A stretch of DNA of 64,000 bases from Isoetes taiwanensis (taxonomy: Eukaryota > Streptophyta > Lycopodiopsida > Isoetales > Isoetaceae). The position numbers were made by a program, and so were the translations under genes. The stretch lies in NCBI GenBank assembly GCA_021234155.1, contig JAJEKV010000139.1, forward strand, positions 1,296,386 through 1,360,385. The letters are read 5' to 3'. Of this stretch, positions 22,729-35,299 are shown piece after piece (within the stretch, counting starts at the first letter, position 1; each line of letters opens with the position of its first letter). A model generated the notes under the pieces. That model made no database searches, was not told where the DNA came from, and saw nothing but the letters and a program-made list of their open reading frames with translations.

Positions 22729-23102
22729 TGTTAGGAATACACAAAAATAAATCAGTATTACTTTTCATTTGGCAACCTCGGCTTTTCCTCGTCTCCATCT
22801 CACATCTATATAAAACAAGTGATCGATCTTACATTGCTATCTTTTAGCTATCTTCTTATGGCAATATCGGGTAGATAGCTAACCGGTAAATCAACGATTA
22901 GATTTATCGAACTTCTAAAACCATTTCGGCCTTATCCGCTCATCTCCCATTGCATGTTAAATACCCATTGAAAATATATTAATCATATTTTACCTTTTAA
23001 TCATTGAAATATTTATCATATTTTTTTCCTTTGACCTATATGCTCTACTGCGATATTCAAAATTTGAAGAACTATCCATATTATATGACATGCTTCTCAA
23101 CA
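22729..23102 (-). mobile_element. Probable copia 3' LTR (374 bp)
   Basis: On the minus strand a polypurine tract AAAGGGGAA (23111-23103) is followed by TGTTGAGAAG at 23102. The block ends CCTAACA at 22729. TG...CA ends with a near-inverted TGTTGAG / TGTTAGG and a preceding tract fit a copia 3' LTR. Its coding region resumes beyond the nested LINE at 28141. No second LTR is in view. Confidence 0.6.
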
Positions 23103-24104
23103 TTCCCCTTTGCATGTCATATCACTCTACAATTTATTATTTGCTTTTAAGAATAGAATAGAATAGTTTTTTAGATCCCCACCGAGACCAATCGGCCTAT
23201 GGGACCCGGAAGGGCGCAAAGAAACTTATTCTTGTCCGGGTTAAAACCCCCACCGGAAGGGTTTTCGAGGAAAAACCGGCGGGCGATAATAAGAATCTTT
23301 GTCAAACCGTACAAGTATACATCATCATGAAATAAATGTGTATGTACATGTCAAGTCGTGCGAGGACATAGCTGATCTCGCATGTCCATGACCTCCCCGG
23401 GTATGATCCTAGCATCCGTCGGATCTGCAGTGCTCAATGTCACATGTAGCGGCTGGCCGGGCGACCAACTTCGGCATAAGCGGCGTCCGGTTTGATCATA
23501 TCTTTGGGCAACTTTGAAGGGTATGAAATTCATCCTCAATGACTCCCATTTGGCGGCGTGGCGAGCACATCTCGCCCCGTGGCTCACCAATCCATCTACA
23601 TCTCAATTGAAGATGATGTGCCCCTCGCGAATGGAGGCAATGAGTCTGCGTCTTTTCATGGGCAAGTGGGTGCGGAGGGGTAGCATTGTGGGCCTCGTTC
23701 CAATGTGGGATTTATGTGGCGCCGGGGTAGTGTCTTTGTCTTGACCTGTTCAAGGGCTGGCATCCCAAAGCTTGCTGATGAAGCAAAGCGTCAAGATATT
23801 ACCTCAAGCTATGGCGATCACGCCTCTGTTTGCACATGTATGCACCTGTGCTCTGCACATTCCATCTAGCCATCCATTGAGCTCTCTTTTTTCCCTCCAA
23901 ATGCCTTGGCGTTGTGGCCCCATTGCCATGATATAAGCTAGTTTTGGGAGGCGAGCATCGTCCATGTTGACCACCTTCTGAAATAGACAATGTGGCGATC
24001 AAGGGCCCCCTCTAAGAGGCAAGAATCACATTTCTGCGATAGAATTTGATATGGGACTGTGGACTTCACCCCAGTGCTCGTACCAAGAAGGCTTTTCGCA
24101 CTTT

Positions 24105-25184
24105 TGCTCAAGTCATTCCAAGTAGCGAGGATACTCTTGGGCCCCATACTTCAACCCCGTATAAAAAGGACGAGGCTCCACTAAGACTTTGAACAGGTGT
24201 GATGATGGGTCCAATCATACAACTCAGCTCTATGACTATTGTTTTGCATTGCATATAGTGCTTTCCAGCCCGCCCGTAACTTCGTGGCCGTATGGATGTG
24301 TCCCAGTGCATAGTAGGCGGAAACTCCACTCCCAAATATTTGTATGTGGATGCTACTTCCACATTACGCCCTCGATAGCGGAAGGAGGGGATCCTCGGTG
24401 TCGTGAAGATGATATGAAAACCACCTTAGTCTTGGCCAAGTTGGCGTGCATATCGATTAAACTTGACAAAATGTGTCCAGGCATCGAGATGTCGTTGCAT
24501 GTCCGCTGGTGTGTAAGCTAGGAGGTCCACATCATCGGCATATATTAACCGCTTGATGATCGGTAGAGAAGGTGAGCCCCGTCGCCCCCATTATCGCCAA
24601 ACCCGACTCTCAATTGATCAATGTAAAGCCCAAACAATGTTGGGGAGAGGGGCATCCCCCGGCGAACCCCGATACTACTATCAAATGGTTGGCTTGTCGG
24701 CCACCAACCGGCCGAGCATCTTTCATAAAGCACAGACCTGTACACCGTTCGCAAATCTCACCGGAACCCCGGTATTGCCGCATCTTGCCCATAGTTTTCC
24801 CAGAGAACGATGTCAAATGCCTTTGCAAAATCCACGAAGCAACAATATAGATCCCGACGGTTCCTGCTGTCTTCAACCGTGAGCTTCGCAATGTGAAGAT
24901 GTGGTCAATGGTTGAGTGTCGAGTCGAATCCCGCTGGGTGAGGGCCCGTATCTCTGCTTTGCTCGCCCGGCCCGTCAACCGCTGCTCGAGAATCCCAAAG
25001 AAGCAATTTTGCAAACACCGAACTGACCATGATTGTTCGGTAATTGGGCGGGCGGTCTTGGGTCACCGCCTTTATAGATGGGAACAACTACGCTATTGGT
25101 CCATTTGCATCGGGAAGCCTTCTGTAATGCCTTGTTGAACAAGGCGTCGACCGGTATTATGGACGGCCCCGCCCACTTAAGCAA
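24105..25184 (-). pseudogene. LINE D reverse transcriptase
   Basis: RT blocks spread over frames: 'VDALFNKALQKASRC' and 'VVVPIYKGGD' (25160-25080), 'PNYRTIMVSSVFAK' (25050-25010), 'HSTIDHIFTLR' (24920-24890), 'GVRRGMPLSPTLFGLYID' (24675-24620), the catalytic 'IYADDVDLLAYTPADM' (24546-24500), and 'STYKYLGVEF' (24352-24320). The order and motifs are those of the LINE RT fingers-palm. At least four frame changes are needed to read through it. Confidence 0.82.
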
Positions 25185-27639
25185 TTACGCACATGCCATC
25201 GGTCCTGGCTTTCCCATTGGCAAGACGCCGTAAGCCTTGTTCCACGTCGAATGCGGATTTCCAGCACCGGGCCTTCTTGCGGGGGGTAATCTTTGCATGT
25301 GCACCACGAGGGTCATATAGGCGGTTGCAAGTATTGCCTCCACCGCCGGGAGTGATGTTCCACAATAATGGGCTGTCTTGGCTTTCTAAGAACCCTTCGC
25401 CCGGCGGAAGGTCACGGGTGACGTTCGGGAGATAAAACATTTCCCTTTGATGTGCTGCAATGTACACGGCTTTCTTAGCTTTAAGGAAGACGCGGTATTG
25501 TCGGACGCATGTGGGCGTAAGCGAGGTCCGTGGACTTGGCGAGCAAGCGTTTGTGTTCCTTGCACTCGCATCAAACCATTGATTACGTGGAAGGTTGTGT
25601 TCACTCGAGGTCCGCCGCGGCGGCTTATCCCAAAGCATCTCTCTGCGGTCCTAAGCACATCGGTCCGGTGAACACATCTGTTGCTCTAGTGTAGGATATT
25701 GCAAAATTTCTGCGTCATCTATAAGCATCCGGGCATAAGCCCCCTCGTATTTCATAATCAATCGCGGTGAGGCATGTGAGGGCTGGGTAGCCTGGGGTTT
25801 GCAACTGCCAAGCCAACTTCAAGTAAAGTGGTAAGTGGTGCGAGTCGATCTCTTCATCCCTATTAGTTGTTCCCACGGAAGTGCTTGGCGACATGCATAT
25901 CCCTTTCGGGCACGGCACATAGTCCACCACACTAGATCCTCCCCGGTTTTCCCTCTCTACAAGTGCTCTTGCGGGTGGGCGACCAGCGTGCCAGTCCATT
26001 GCGATTACCCGTCAAAGATACCCGCGAGCAAAAGCAATTGTCTACCATAGCGTGTGACCTGATTGTCATCGATGTCCGCGGCCAAAGCCGTTTGAGGACG
26101 CGACTGCAATATATCATCGATCAAGGGATCAAATCTCATGGGTTGTTCTACCCGGTGCAGCGCATTAAAGTCTCCAAGGAGTATGACACCGCCTTAACCG
26201 CTTATCTTTAGCCAGATGTCATCATATAGATCGACATAGGGTCGACCTATCCACATCCGAGTGGATGTGATAGAAGTTGCTTTTCGTGTGGAAAGTAGCG
26301 GTACCCACAAAGAGGGTGCGCTCTTGGCAGTTTTGCACACGCACCCACAAGTACCGGTTGTGCTTATGCCGTCTTGAACAAGGAAACCGACCGTGCCAAG
26401 GCCGTTCGATAGTAGCGAGGCAACTCCCCATGCCCCTCTTTCTGTGCAATCATTGAAGATTGAGTAGCGGCCGGTATCCCCGGCAAGTCCGGGTATCCCG
26501 CGGTCCCTGCATGCTCCCATGTTTCCATAAGGAAGATCAGATCCATATCTGCAGCAATGAGTTGAGACTATCTCCCTTACGCCATGGGAAGCCCCTCGAC
26601 AATTCCGGGAGACCATGCGGAGGCACAATTCCCTATTTGCCGGCGGTGGCGGTTGGGGATTCAATGGGCGAAGCAGAAGGGGGATGGCGTAGTAGAGGCA
26701 CCGAGATGTGCTGCGAGCAACGTGGAAACAGCAACTTGAGGGCATGCGGCCAGAAGGCTTAAGAAGTGGCATGATCCCGGAGCTGGAGGGTTAGCGGATT
26801 CGCGCAGCGAAGATTTGGCGGCTTGAAAATTTGCATCTTACCTCGAATCGGCCCCCGCAGCTCCTCCTGTCTGGAATGCTTTTAACTTTGGCCAACTTCA
26901 GTGCATGGGGTCTTCTTGTTGGGTGGGGTCAGGTCTCGGTCAACATACAAGGCAGTTCCCTTCACCGCCTACCACGGCGTGGGATAGCCGCTTTCACTTG
27001 CGATCTCGCATCAAGGAACGTGATACCAGGGTGGGGTTCAAGGCCATGCCCATGGCGTCTCGCCTCTAATAATATGTATCGCACGGGAATGTCATTCGAG
27101 CAAGAATCAACATTTGGAGCGGTTAATGAGGTCCTCCTCCTCTTTCATACATCGGGGCCGCATTACCACCACATTGTGGCTTCTCCGCCTCGGCTCACGG
27201 AACTCTCGATTTTTTGGATCAATCCCGCGACTGCGAGGAGTTGTTTGTTGTCGGCGGAGCATAAGGCTGTGGCCCTCGTTGGGGTGGGGTGGCATAAGCG
27301 TGGCTTGGGGAGTGCGATAGCAGGCGGTCCTGGCTGACACCTTGCGGACTCTTGGGGCGGGAATGGGGCTGCTAAAGCGGTATAGCGGTCTCTCTCCTTC
27401 ACGGCCGGGAGCTTAGCTCTGGCTGGAAATTGTTCTTTGCCTTTTCAATTCCGATGCACCGGGCTGCAATTGCTCATGAGCCTCCTCGCATTGAGGCCCT
27501 TGCCTTGTTGATGATGGCTGCCCTCGGCTCTGCACCTTCCGATCTCGGTTTGCGAGCTATGCTCGAGATTCATAGCGAGAGTCCAAAGGGGTTCATTGCA
27601 GGGCCACTTCTTGTGTCTCAACCCTAGTTTGAAGGGCTC

Positions 27640-28130
27640 TCAATTGTAGTGGCTCTCTTCAAAGCGACTGAACTTTTCAAGATCCAAGATGGCGGCCTCC
27701 TCGACCTCCTCGATTGAAGGGGGAGATGGTTGCCATTGTCTCTTGCTCAACCGTTGCTTTTCAGGTGTCATGGTTTCAATGGCGGTGGACATGGAATCCA
27801 TGCGGGCACATGTCGACAAGACTCTTCTTGTCCTTACGCCTTCCGAGTGCACTAGGCGAAGGCCATCTTCTAGAGTGTTTGTATCGCGGGTCTCCATGCG
27901 GAACACTTTTCGGTGCCGGTACGCTTCTTGAGCAATTTGGGTGCGGAGGCCTGCATTTCCTCTGCCAAACAAGCAATTCGAGCTTTGTTGCCCTCTTGCC
28001 ATTGCTTGAACTGTTTTTCGATTGCTCCTCGGTTTTGGTTTGGTGGTGGTGAAGCGGGATAACGGCTTGCAGCTAGGCTAAAGTATCTGTCATAGGCTGT
28101 CGAGCTATATTTGTTGCACGAGACTTTGCC
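27640..28130 (-). pseudogene. LINE D ORF1-like region
   Basis: Minus-strand pieces 'RGAIEKQFKQWQEGNKARIA', 'EEMQASAPKLLKK' and 'PSPPSIEEVEEAAILDLEKF' are charged and helix-prone, with no zinc motif. Position upstream of the endonuclease is the only other evidence for ORF1. Confidence 0.45.
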
Positions 28131-28140
28131 TTCTCTTTTC

Positions 28141-30470
28141 AATGTGCACCTATCAATTTTGCCAGTGTCAGAAGAAGTGCTTTTGAACTATTAGTGCTTT
28201 GATCAGTAAATCTGCAAACTGATTACCTGTCCCTGCATACTTTACAGAAATAATATTTTTAGATACATATCTTTGATATAGTGCATTTTCAGCTCAATAT
28301 GCTTCGTTCTTTCAGGCATGACTGGATTTTTTGTCATAGCAACACAACTAGCACTATCTAACCATAGAACTGTCGGATCTTATTGATGAAATCCCATTTT
28401 ATTCAACGGCCTTTTACACCATCTCTTTTGCTGCTAATGCAGCTGAGGCATATTCAGCCTCGGGAGTTGGCATTGCCGCTGCTCCTTGTTTTTTGCATCT
28501 CCAAGCTTGATTGGTGCACCTCCTAACATCATGAAATAGCCAGAAGTAAATTTTCTACTGTCCACATCTCCAGCCTAGTGTGCATCACAATACGCTTGCA
28601 ACTGTAAATCCTTAGAGCAATAAACAATGTCAACATCTTTTGTACCCTTTAAATATCTAATAATCATCTTGGTAGCTAGCCAACGACCTCTTCCTGGGTT
28701 ATTGTTAAATTGACTGAGCACATTAACAGTGAACGCGATATCCGGTCTTGTACTATTAGCTATGTACAACAGGCACCCAACTAATTGTCTGTAAGGAACA
28801 CTTTCCATATCCATTTTTTGCTTTTCAGTTTGTGGACTCATTGATATGGACAATTTCATATCTGAAACCATTGGAGTTTGCACTGCATTGCAGTCTTGCA
28901 TCTTGAATCTTTCCAGTACTCCTTCTATGTTTCTTGATTGCAAGACTGCAATTATACCGTTTTGTCTATCTCTATGAAATTCTATACCTAGGAATATATG
29001 TAATTCTCCTATATCAGTCATTCTAAACCTTTTGGTAAGAATAGACTTACAATAGTTCAGGACGTTCATTGATGTTGCTCCCATGATACAATCATCCACG
29101 TATAGAGCTATTATGCAAGACTCTTCACCCTGTTTTAATTGATACAAATTGCCATCATTTTTTAATTTTTGTAGTCCTCTTATATTAAATATGAATCCAT
29201 GCACTTGTACCATTGCCTAGGGGGCTGTCTTAATCCATAAACAACCTGTTTCAATTTATAGACTTTGTTTTTTCCTTTCTCAAAACCGGGGCGGCGCATA
29301 TATATATATCTTCTTCAATTCGGTTTAGAAATCATTTTGCACGTCCATATGATGGATTTCCCAATTGCATGCATTAGCTATCACAAGAAGCATACATATG
29401 CTACTCATTTTCACTATTGGCGAGAAGGTTTCATCAAAATCAAAACCCTTTTTCTCGAGAACCCTTGTTACCACAAATTAAATGCTTTGTATTTGAATTG
29501 ATTCCATTTTCTTCAAGTTTGGTCTTATAGATCCACTTGTTGCCAATAATGTTTTATTTTTTGAACATCAACAATCTCATATGGTGAGTTCTATCAAATG
29601 AACTCATCTAAACTAAGCATGAAATCTTGCCATTTATGAGAATCACATGCATTTATGACTTCTTCATAACTTTTGGGCACACAAGGCTCCAGAATCAACA
29701 AAGATTCTAATTCATCATTTAACCTTTCACTTTCAACTACTGGTTGACTTCCACCTTCAAATACTAGTTTGTCTAATCTTTTACTTGTTCCTTGTTTTCT
29801 TCTTCCAAATTGGTCAACATTAAACGAAATTGTCTCCATTAATCTCTAAGCTTCTGTTTTGTTTCTTAGCGTGTACCTGACCTATCTCTTCTCTACTAAT
29901 AGGTTCAGTTTCCAGTTGACTAGGCTCATTTTCTCTATTTATCGGAACTATATCAAACTTAACACTATCATTATTATTATTATTATTATCCATAACTGTT
30001 TCACTGCTTTCAGCTTTTCCATCAGTTTTATTATTCTGATTTGAACTTGAGATTTCAACCTTCTTTGGCTTGTACATCACACGCTCATCAAATATGACGT
30101 CTCTGCTCACTATTATTTGCCTTGTTTGTGGATTATACAATCTACATCCTTTTGATTGTGTATCATAATCCATTAAGTAGGTAATGCATGATCTATCGTC
30201 CAACTTTGCTCTTTTCTCCTCTGGAACATGAGAAAAAGTTAAACACCCATAAACCCTTGAATGTTCATACGAAGGTTCATTTCCAGACCATAGTATACTG
30301 GGCACGTTACCTCTTAAGGCATTTGACAGCAACATATTTTGTATATATACTGCAGTTAGAACAGCTTCCTCCCATAGAAAGTTGGGCAGACCACTGAACT
30401 TTAATATTGACCTAACGGCATTCAAAATCGTCCTGTTCTTTCTTTCAGATACTTCATAGAAAAAGCCAAA
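28141..30470 (-). pseudogene. Ty1/copia pol remnant (INT C-terminus, RT, RNase H)
   Basis: Minus strand. 30470-29820 carries the integrase end: 'SERKNRTILNAVRSILKF', 'WEEAVLTAVYIQN', 'RVYGCLTFSHVPEEKR' and 'QIIVSRDVIFDE'. 29839-29594 carries the linker 'EPCVPKSYEEVINACDSHKW'. 29213-28575 is an open RT: 'LYVDDCIMGATSMNVL', 'FRMTDIGELHIFLGIEF', 'VPYRQLVGCLLYIANSTRPD' and 'YLKGTKDVDIVYC'. RNase H scraps run to 28150 ('HIELKMHYIKDMYLK'). The 5' part (gag, protease, 5' LTR) is missing above 30470. The 3' part continues at 23102 beyond LINE D. Confidence 0.88.
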
Positions 30471-30589
30471 CTAGTTATACTTCACAAGTAGAGCTTACTT
30501 TTCAATCTTTAAGCTTAGGCTTGTGGAAGATAATAAAATGCAACCTTCAGTGAATTGCATAATTATATCAGGCTCCTCCATGTCAACAG

Positions 30590-30995
30590 GCGTCTTAATG
30601 ATAGATCTTGACGCTTTTCAATGGACTGTAATGCACTGTAATTGGGACCAAATTCCATGTAGAAACATAGAAGTCCAATGGACCTAAACCAACTATGAGG
30701 CATCTGATTCTCACAAGAGGTACAAATTGATCTTTTTAAGAAACATATGTAAGCACAAATTGAATGGAATGCAATGTGCAATGATGGCTGAGACACAAGA
30801 TGGGTCATGGGCATATATACCGTAAGAAAAATTTTATAGACATGCAAATGCTACCTAAGAGCATTTTGGATGCTCCAAAAATGGAAAGTTGAGTTGCAAT
30901 CTAGACATCTTACTTAGAAATAAGGCTATTTCTTTCAACTTCTCTAGCCTTCTTTGAAATTCTTATTCATCGTCTTCTTGCCTACTTTAAGAGTA
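30590..30995 (-). pseudogene. Fragment of RING-H2 / FCP1-like gene family (second copy)
   Basis: The minus-strand translation contains 'RRLEKLKEIALFLSKMSRL', 'LNFPFLEHPKC', 'HDPSCVSAIIAHC' and 'CAYICFLKRSICTSCENQMP'. The same string of blocks occurs on the plus strand at 59754-60090 ('KVEKLHSISASLKRLSNLQV', 'FPYVEQPSS', 'DPSSVCAVISHC', 'CAYICFAKDLKCPECLTDIP'). The two are clearly diverged paralogues. This copy has several frame changes and only covers the zinc-binding exon. Confidence 0.7.
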
Positions 30996-31138
30996 AAAAG
31001 AACGATCACTGCAAAAAGGAATATATATTAAGCACTATATTGCAATGGCCATTAGAATTAACCCGTTGTGAATTTCATCTATCTTATATTTAAAAATTAT
31101 AGCATAAGTATATATGTCATGCATCAAACATGGAGGGC

Positions 31139-31330
31139 TCAGATTGTGCCATGTGGCATGCCAAGTGTCCTTTTTTTAATGCCAAAAGGTGCTATAGTCA
31201 CTCCTCGAAAAGGCATCTGTCCTCTTAATCTGTTATTTTCTAGCGATAACGAGTTCATATTCTTCAAGCTTCCTAACGAATCGGGAATTTTTCCTCTGTA
31301 GAAGTATTGTGATAAACCCAAAATCATCAA
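31139..31330 (-). pseudogene. Leucine-rich-repeat fragment
   Basis: Minus-strand 'YRGKIPDSLGSLKNMNSLSL' followed by 'NNRLRGQMPF' is one and a half plant-type LRRs (consensus GxIPxxLxxLxxLxxLxLxxN). The rest of the ORF is not LRR-like. It could be a displaced exon of the malectin-like/RLP4-type gene 6 kb away, since that family ends in a few LRRs, but nothing links them directly. Confidence 0.5.
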
Positions 31331-31365
31331 GCTCTTTAATCCGCCTCTACTTCTACAAATCTCTT

Positions 31366-32251
31366 TTATCTATCTAGAGTATACATACTCAGCGATGGCA
31401 GAAGAGTTTTTTCCCTGTTTGAAATTTTTGGAGGAGCCTTGCTAATCTCGGGCAGCAATCTGGCATTGCCACAATTACTGGGCGGTATTACCACCGGATT
31501 AAAGCTGGATTCAAACGACTTCATAGACAGAGACGTTCTGGTAGACCTTTTGGAATTTTCATCTCTGCACATACCTGATACTCTGTTCCATGCAGAAGCA
31601 TTTCCATTTCCGTTTGCATGTACATTTCCATTGTTTTCGGATCTGGAAAATTTACTCATAACACTTGGGTGCAGGAACTTTGAATTTGAATCCCTTATTT
31701 TGATCCTCCAGTCCCTATTTTGGCCCCAAATTTGAAGAATTCAATGTAAAAGGAAGTGTTGCACCGTTCAACAGCTTCCCATTTCCCATTCCAGCCATCT
31801 TAGAGATAGATTCAAGCTTTTGTCGCAACATTTCTGCATGCATTTTCATCTGCTGAGAAGAAGCTTGTTGTGCAGCAGATCTGCCCTGCAGATTAATGTG
31901 TTGATTTTCATCTGCAAACAAAAATTCAGAATCGTCATCTTTCCAAGAATCCACATAATCGGGCATGAATTGGGTTAATTTTTGCTATTTGATTTGGTCG
32001 CAGAAAGACTCGGCCCCATTTGGATGAAAGGGGCGATTGAAAACCCCATCTAAAGAAGGTCCAAATCCGGCAACTTGGAGGTAGATATTGGAAGCATTAT
32101 TATTTTGTGTATGCTCCATTCCACCAAGGCCAGAAGCTTGAGGATCCAATTCCATAGCTGCAGATCTGGTAGAATTTTTAAGCTCTCTCAGCATTTCTTG
32201 AGCTCTTTCATAAGATTTAAGGTGTGAATCTGAACAAAGGATCACCAACAA
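31366..32251 (-). CDS. Unrecognised ORF cluster (three minus-strand ORFs)
   Basis: Three ORFs in series, 32251-31985 (88 aa), 31966-31715 (83 aa) and 31659-31366 (97 aa), all on the minus strand with little space between them. They are rich in Asn, Ser, Gln and Met. Visible features are a charged helix 'YERAQEMLRELKNSTRSAAM', a Gln-rich 'AAQQASSQQMKMHAEMLRQK' helix and an Asn/Gly run. They look like a single gene broken by stops or short introns. I do not recognise the family. Confidence 0.4.
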
Positions 32252-32254
32252 TGG

Positions 32255-33300
32255 TTACCACATCCTTTTACTGCCACCTCATCTATTACTTTCAATATAA
32301 TTTTGTGAATGCTGGATGACAATTTCTATCAAAGGCAACCATCCTAACTTTGTAACCCCCACAACGCTTGTGCATGACATGCTCTGGGTAACTCCCCCAT
32401 TTCTCATGGCTCGGATTATAAATTGATATTCCGAGATATCCCACGAAGACGCTTTATTTTCACCTTGGAACTATGGCAGTGTTCATATATGTTCTCCGGC
32501 CTTTGCACATTTGCCACAGTTTTTTAGTTTGCAGGGAAAATATAATGTGTCTTCCCTATTGTCAACCTGTTTTGGCTCTTCATAAAAGCCTATGATCACA
32601 TAAACATTAAAAAAAAAAAAAAAAAAAAAAAAAACCCGATTCGAAAGATTTATTTAAGACTAGAAGACCCATGTGGGAAATCAAGTTCTTTAGATTGCAG
32701 CCCTGAATAAGATAAGGTGCAGAACCCTACTCAAGCCTTGATAAGGATCAAAAAAATTCAAAAAAAAGGAATGAAAAGGATCGAGAATAAAAAACTTAAT
32801 TAAAAGGACAGGAAGATGACAACAAAATAGAAAAAAGAATAAGTTGTGCAAAGCAAAGTACACCCATGTATAAATCAAACAAAAGCTTAGGATAGAATCA
32901 CATAAGGAGATGGAAATGAATTACTTAAACCAAAAAGATGAAAAAGATAAGAACGAACCGAATAAAAACCAATATATGAGTAATATATTATAAACGGTCT
33001 TGTCACATGTAGATGTATAGCAACGAGTGAAAAAAATAGACTAGGAAAAACAGCAAGTTCCAATAGAAATAACATATTAAAGCCTTTTAAAACCACAAAA
33101 GTGGTGCACAAAAATCGGCCACAGAATAATTAAAGTTTGAAAGTTATCACCATAAAGTAGAAACAGCAGAAAGGAGCAGTAAAAATGCTCGAACTGAAAC
33201 CAAGAAACCACATGGAGGGTTTAGTCCGGTTACCTGCAGTAGAACCAAAACAATATTAGCCTAAGAAGGGTAATAAGTTAAGCTACATGCAGGTAAGCAG
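32255..33300. other. No recognised gene; A26 run
   Basis: AT-rich. A 26-base A run at 32609-32634 may be the 3' end of an old plus-strand retroinsertion. Nothing else was identified. Confidence 0.45.
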
Positions 33301-33303
33301 TGG

Positions 33304-34290
33304 ACTAAAACCGGCTTAACGCCTATCACCATAAGAAACTTAGCAAAAAATTATAAAACAGTGGTAAGCCAATGCCAACTAGAAGGGCTAAACTTGCAAA
33401 TATGCATAATTTCCGCAGATTATCACACAAACTTTTTAAGACAAGACAAGGTATGGGAAGTATTAACTCAGTAACATGAATGCTGGTAGAACTTAGGTAG
33501 CATAAGGCATGGACTGTATTACCTCAGCAAATTGAATGCAAGAAGAACTTGGATAGCATAAGAAAATATTATTATAGAGCTATTATAACAAAAATAGAGA
33601 CGTTGATGGCACTGCTCTATTGAGCTGTTTGCAGACCAGCTTGTTTTGAAGGTAAATCTAAATACTGTAGATAGTTTCTCTCCATATTTCACACTTTGTG
33701 CAGGTGGTACAGCTAGATGCCAGAATGCATAGCCGGAAGCTTGTAGATTGATGACAAGTAAATACAGAGATCACAATCCAAATAGCAAGCTTTAGAATCT
33801 GGCTTGTAGATGAAGACAAGAAGTAGATGGGTGGCAGACTTCAAGATCCGTCCATATGTTCATTATTCTCTACCTGTTCACTAATTTCTACTGAAGTCAA
33901 TCCTGATTTGCATGAAACAATATTGCATGGGCTGCAAGCTGTCTGGCAAATTCTATATCATTGCTTATTTGCCAGATAATTGCTAAGGTCCAGTGCTTTA
34001 TTTTCCCTGCATGTACAGGATTCGGCAGTCTATACTACAAATGGGCATAAGCTGCAAGTATGATGATCCACGAGACTACATTGGGATGAAGAATGGCTTA
34101 ACGCCTATCACAATAAGAAACATAGCAAATAATTACAACAAAGTGGTAAGCCAATGCCCCCTAACGGACTAAACCTGAGTCTATGCATAAATTCAGCATA
34201 TTATCAATCAATATGTTAGCTTTTAAGGACAATACAAGACAAGAAATGAATTAACTCAGTAAACTGAGCTCTAGCAGAACTTGGATAGCA
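33304..34290. repeat. Diverged ~200-bp direct repeat (33304-33510 and 34085-34290)
   Basis: Both copies start 'ggcttaacgcctatcac', contain 'gtggtaagccaatgcc', 'atgcataa' and 'aagacaag', and end 'cttggatagcataag' or 'cttaggtagcataag'. A third partial copy of the end is at about 33515-33565. The copies are about 780 bp apart. No coding content. Confidence 0.75.
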
Positions 34291-34545
34291 TAAGTAGAGA
34301 CCATTATAGAACAGCCACAATAGATAAAGGCTCAAGCTAACTCTGCTGTACACGGAAACAACAAGAACAGCATGATATAGCGTTAAAGGACAAGCGATTA
34401 AAATCTAAAAAACAATGGACCTAAGTAGATAAAGGAGTTTAACGGAGGTGCAGTGTACAAAAGAGGCTAACCTATTCGAAATTAGAGGTCATAACAGAAT
34501 GTTACAAGTGATACAATCAAGTTAACTTCTGACTAAAACGTAAAC

Positions 34546-35064
34546 TTATGATGAGACCTGTTTGACGTCACTTGGTGCAGACAATACATCCGGTTGAACA
34601 GTAACATGCATCTGAGCAATAACAGGGGTAATGGGAACACCAGGCACATCCAACATGGAGGAATTGGTTCGTGAGCCAATAATAATGGGAGCAGTACTAT
34701 CATGGCCTTCCATACCAGCAGATTTCATAGCAGGATCTGCCACTTTTGCAGGTTTATGAAAATTGAACATGTTTTTTCTCTTCTCAGCCATCTTCCTATC
34801 GTTCTCCAATCTGAGAATGGTAGCTTTGTTTAAGCCACCTTTCTTTCTTCCCATCCAAGGAAGGCAATAAACAGCTAATAACCAAAGGTAAGGAGCAACT
34901 GGGCGATGGAAAAATATTCCATGAAATAGGTAGATGAGTAAGCGGACAGCAGTGAAACATTGGAAGGCTAACCGTCTAAAGAAGATCCAGCCGTGAAGAC
35001 GAATAGTTAGAGCAGGTAAGTTGACGTCCCCGTCCATGGTCGGAGCAACTGGTGCCATAGGCAA
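34546..35064 (-). CDS. Unrecognised ORF, 172 aa
   Basis: Open minus-strand frame with a hydrophobic, aromatic first half (residues about 25-75, 'LIYLFHGIFFHRPVAPYLWL'), then a basic segment ('GRKKGGLNKATILRLENDRK') and a Val/Pro-rich tail. Up to two membrane segments are possible. I recognise no family, and chance cannot be excluded in a transposon-rich region. Confidence 0.3.
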   Translation of the reverse strand: MPMAPVAPTMDGDVNLPALTIRLHGWIFFRRLAFQCFTAVRLLIYLFHGIFFHRPVAPYLWLLAVYCLPWMGRKKGGLNKATILRLENDRKMAEKRKNMFNFHKPAKVADPAMKSAGMEGHDSTAPIIIGSRTNSSMLDVPGVPITPVIAQMHVTVQPDVLSAPSDVKQVSS

Positions 35065-35257
35065 ACCCTAAACTAAGGGTTTTTTTGGCAATCAAGGTCA
35101 AGAAAGAAATTGAAATAAGAAAACACAAAGAAACGAAATAATAGACCAAAAAATCAAAGGTGTAGGTTATAAGAAATACTGTTGTAATAGGCGGTGAACG
35201 TGGACAAAGTTAATAAGGGGCTAGACTATTAGAGAAAGGATAAATTTACCAAATTAT

Positions 35258-35261
<4 letters not shown>

Positions 35262-35297
<36 letters not shown>
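35262..35297 (+). repeat. A36 homopolymer
   Basis: Thirty-six A residues, possibly the tail of a plus-strand retroinsertion ending here. No body or target duplication was identified. Confidence 0.6.

Positions 35298-35299
<2 letters not shown>

Larger units (their letters stand above)
23149..28134 (-). mobile_element. LINE copy D, near full length, 5-bp TSD
   Basis: About 4.99 kb on the minus strand between CTTTT at 23144-23148 and 28135-28139 (AAAAG on the element strand). The tail is (TATTC)n. From 5' to 3' it holds an ORF1-like region (28130-27640), an endonuclease region (about 26770-25640), an RT (25184-24105) and a C-terminal region (24000-23350). It is the longest member of the family in the window and is inserted in the copia element between RNase H and the polypurine tract. 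Frames are broken often. Confidence 0.82.
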
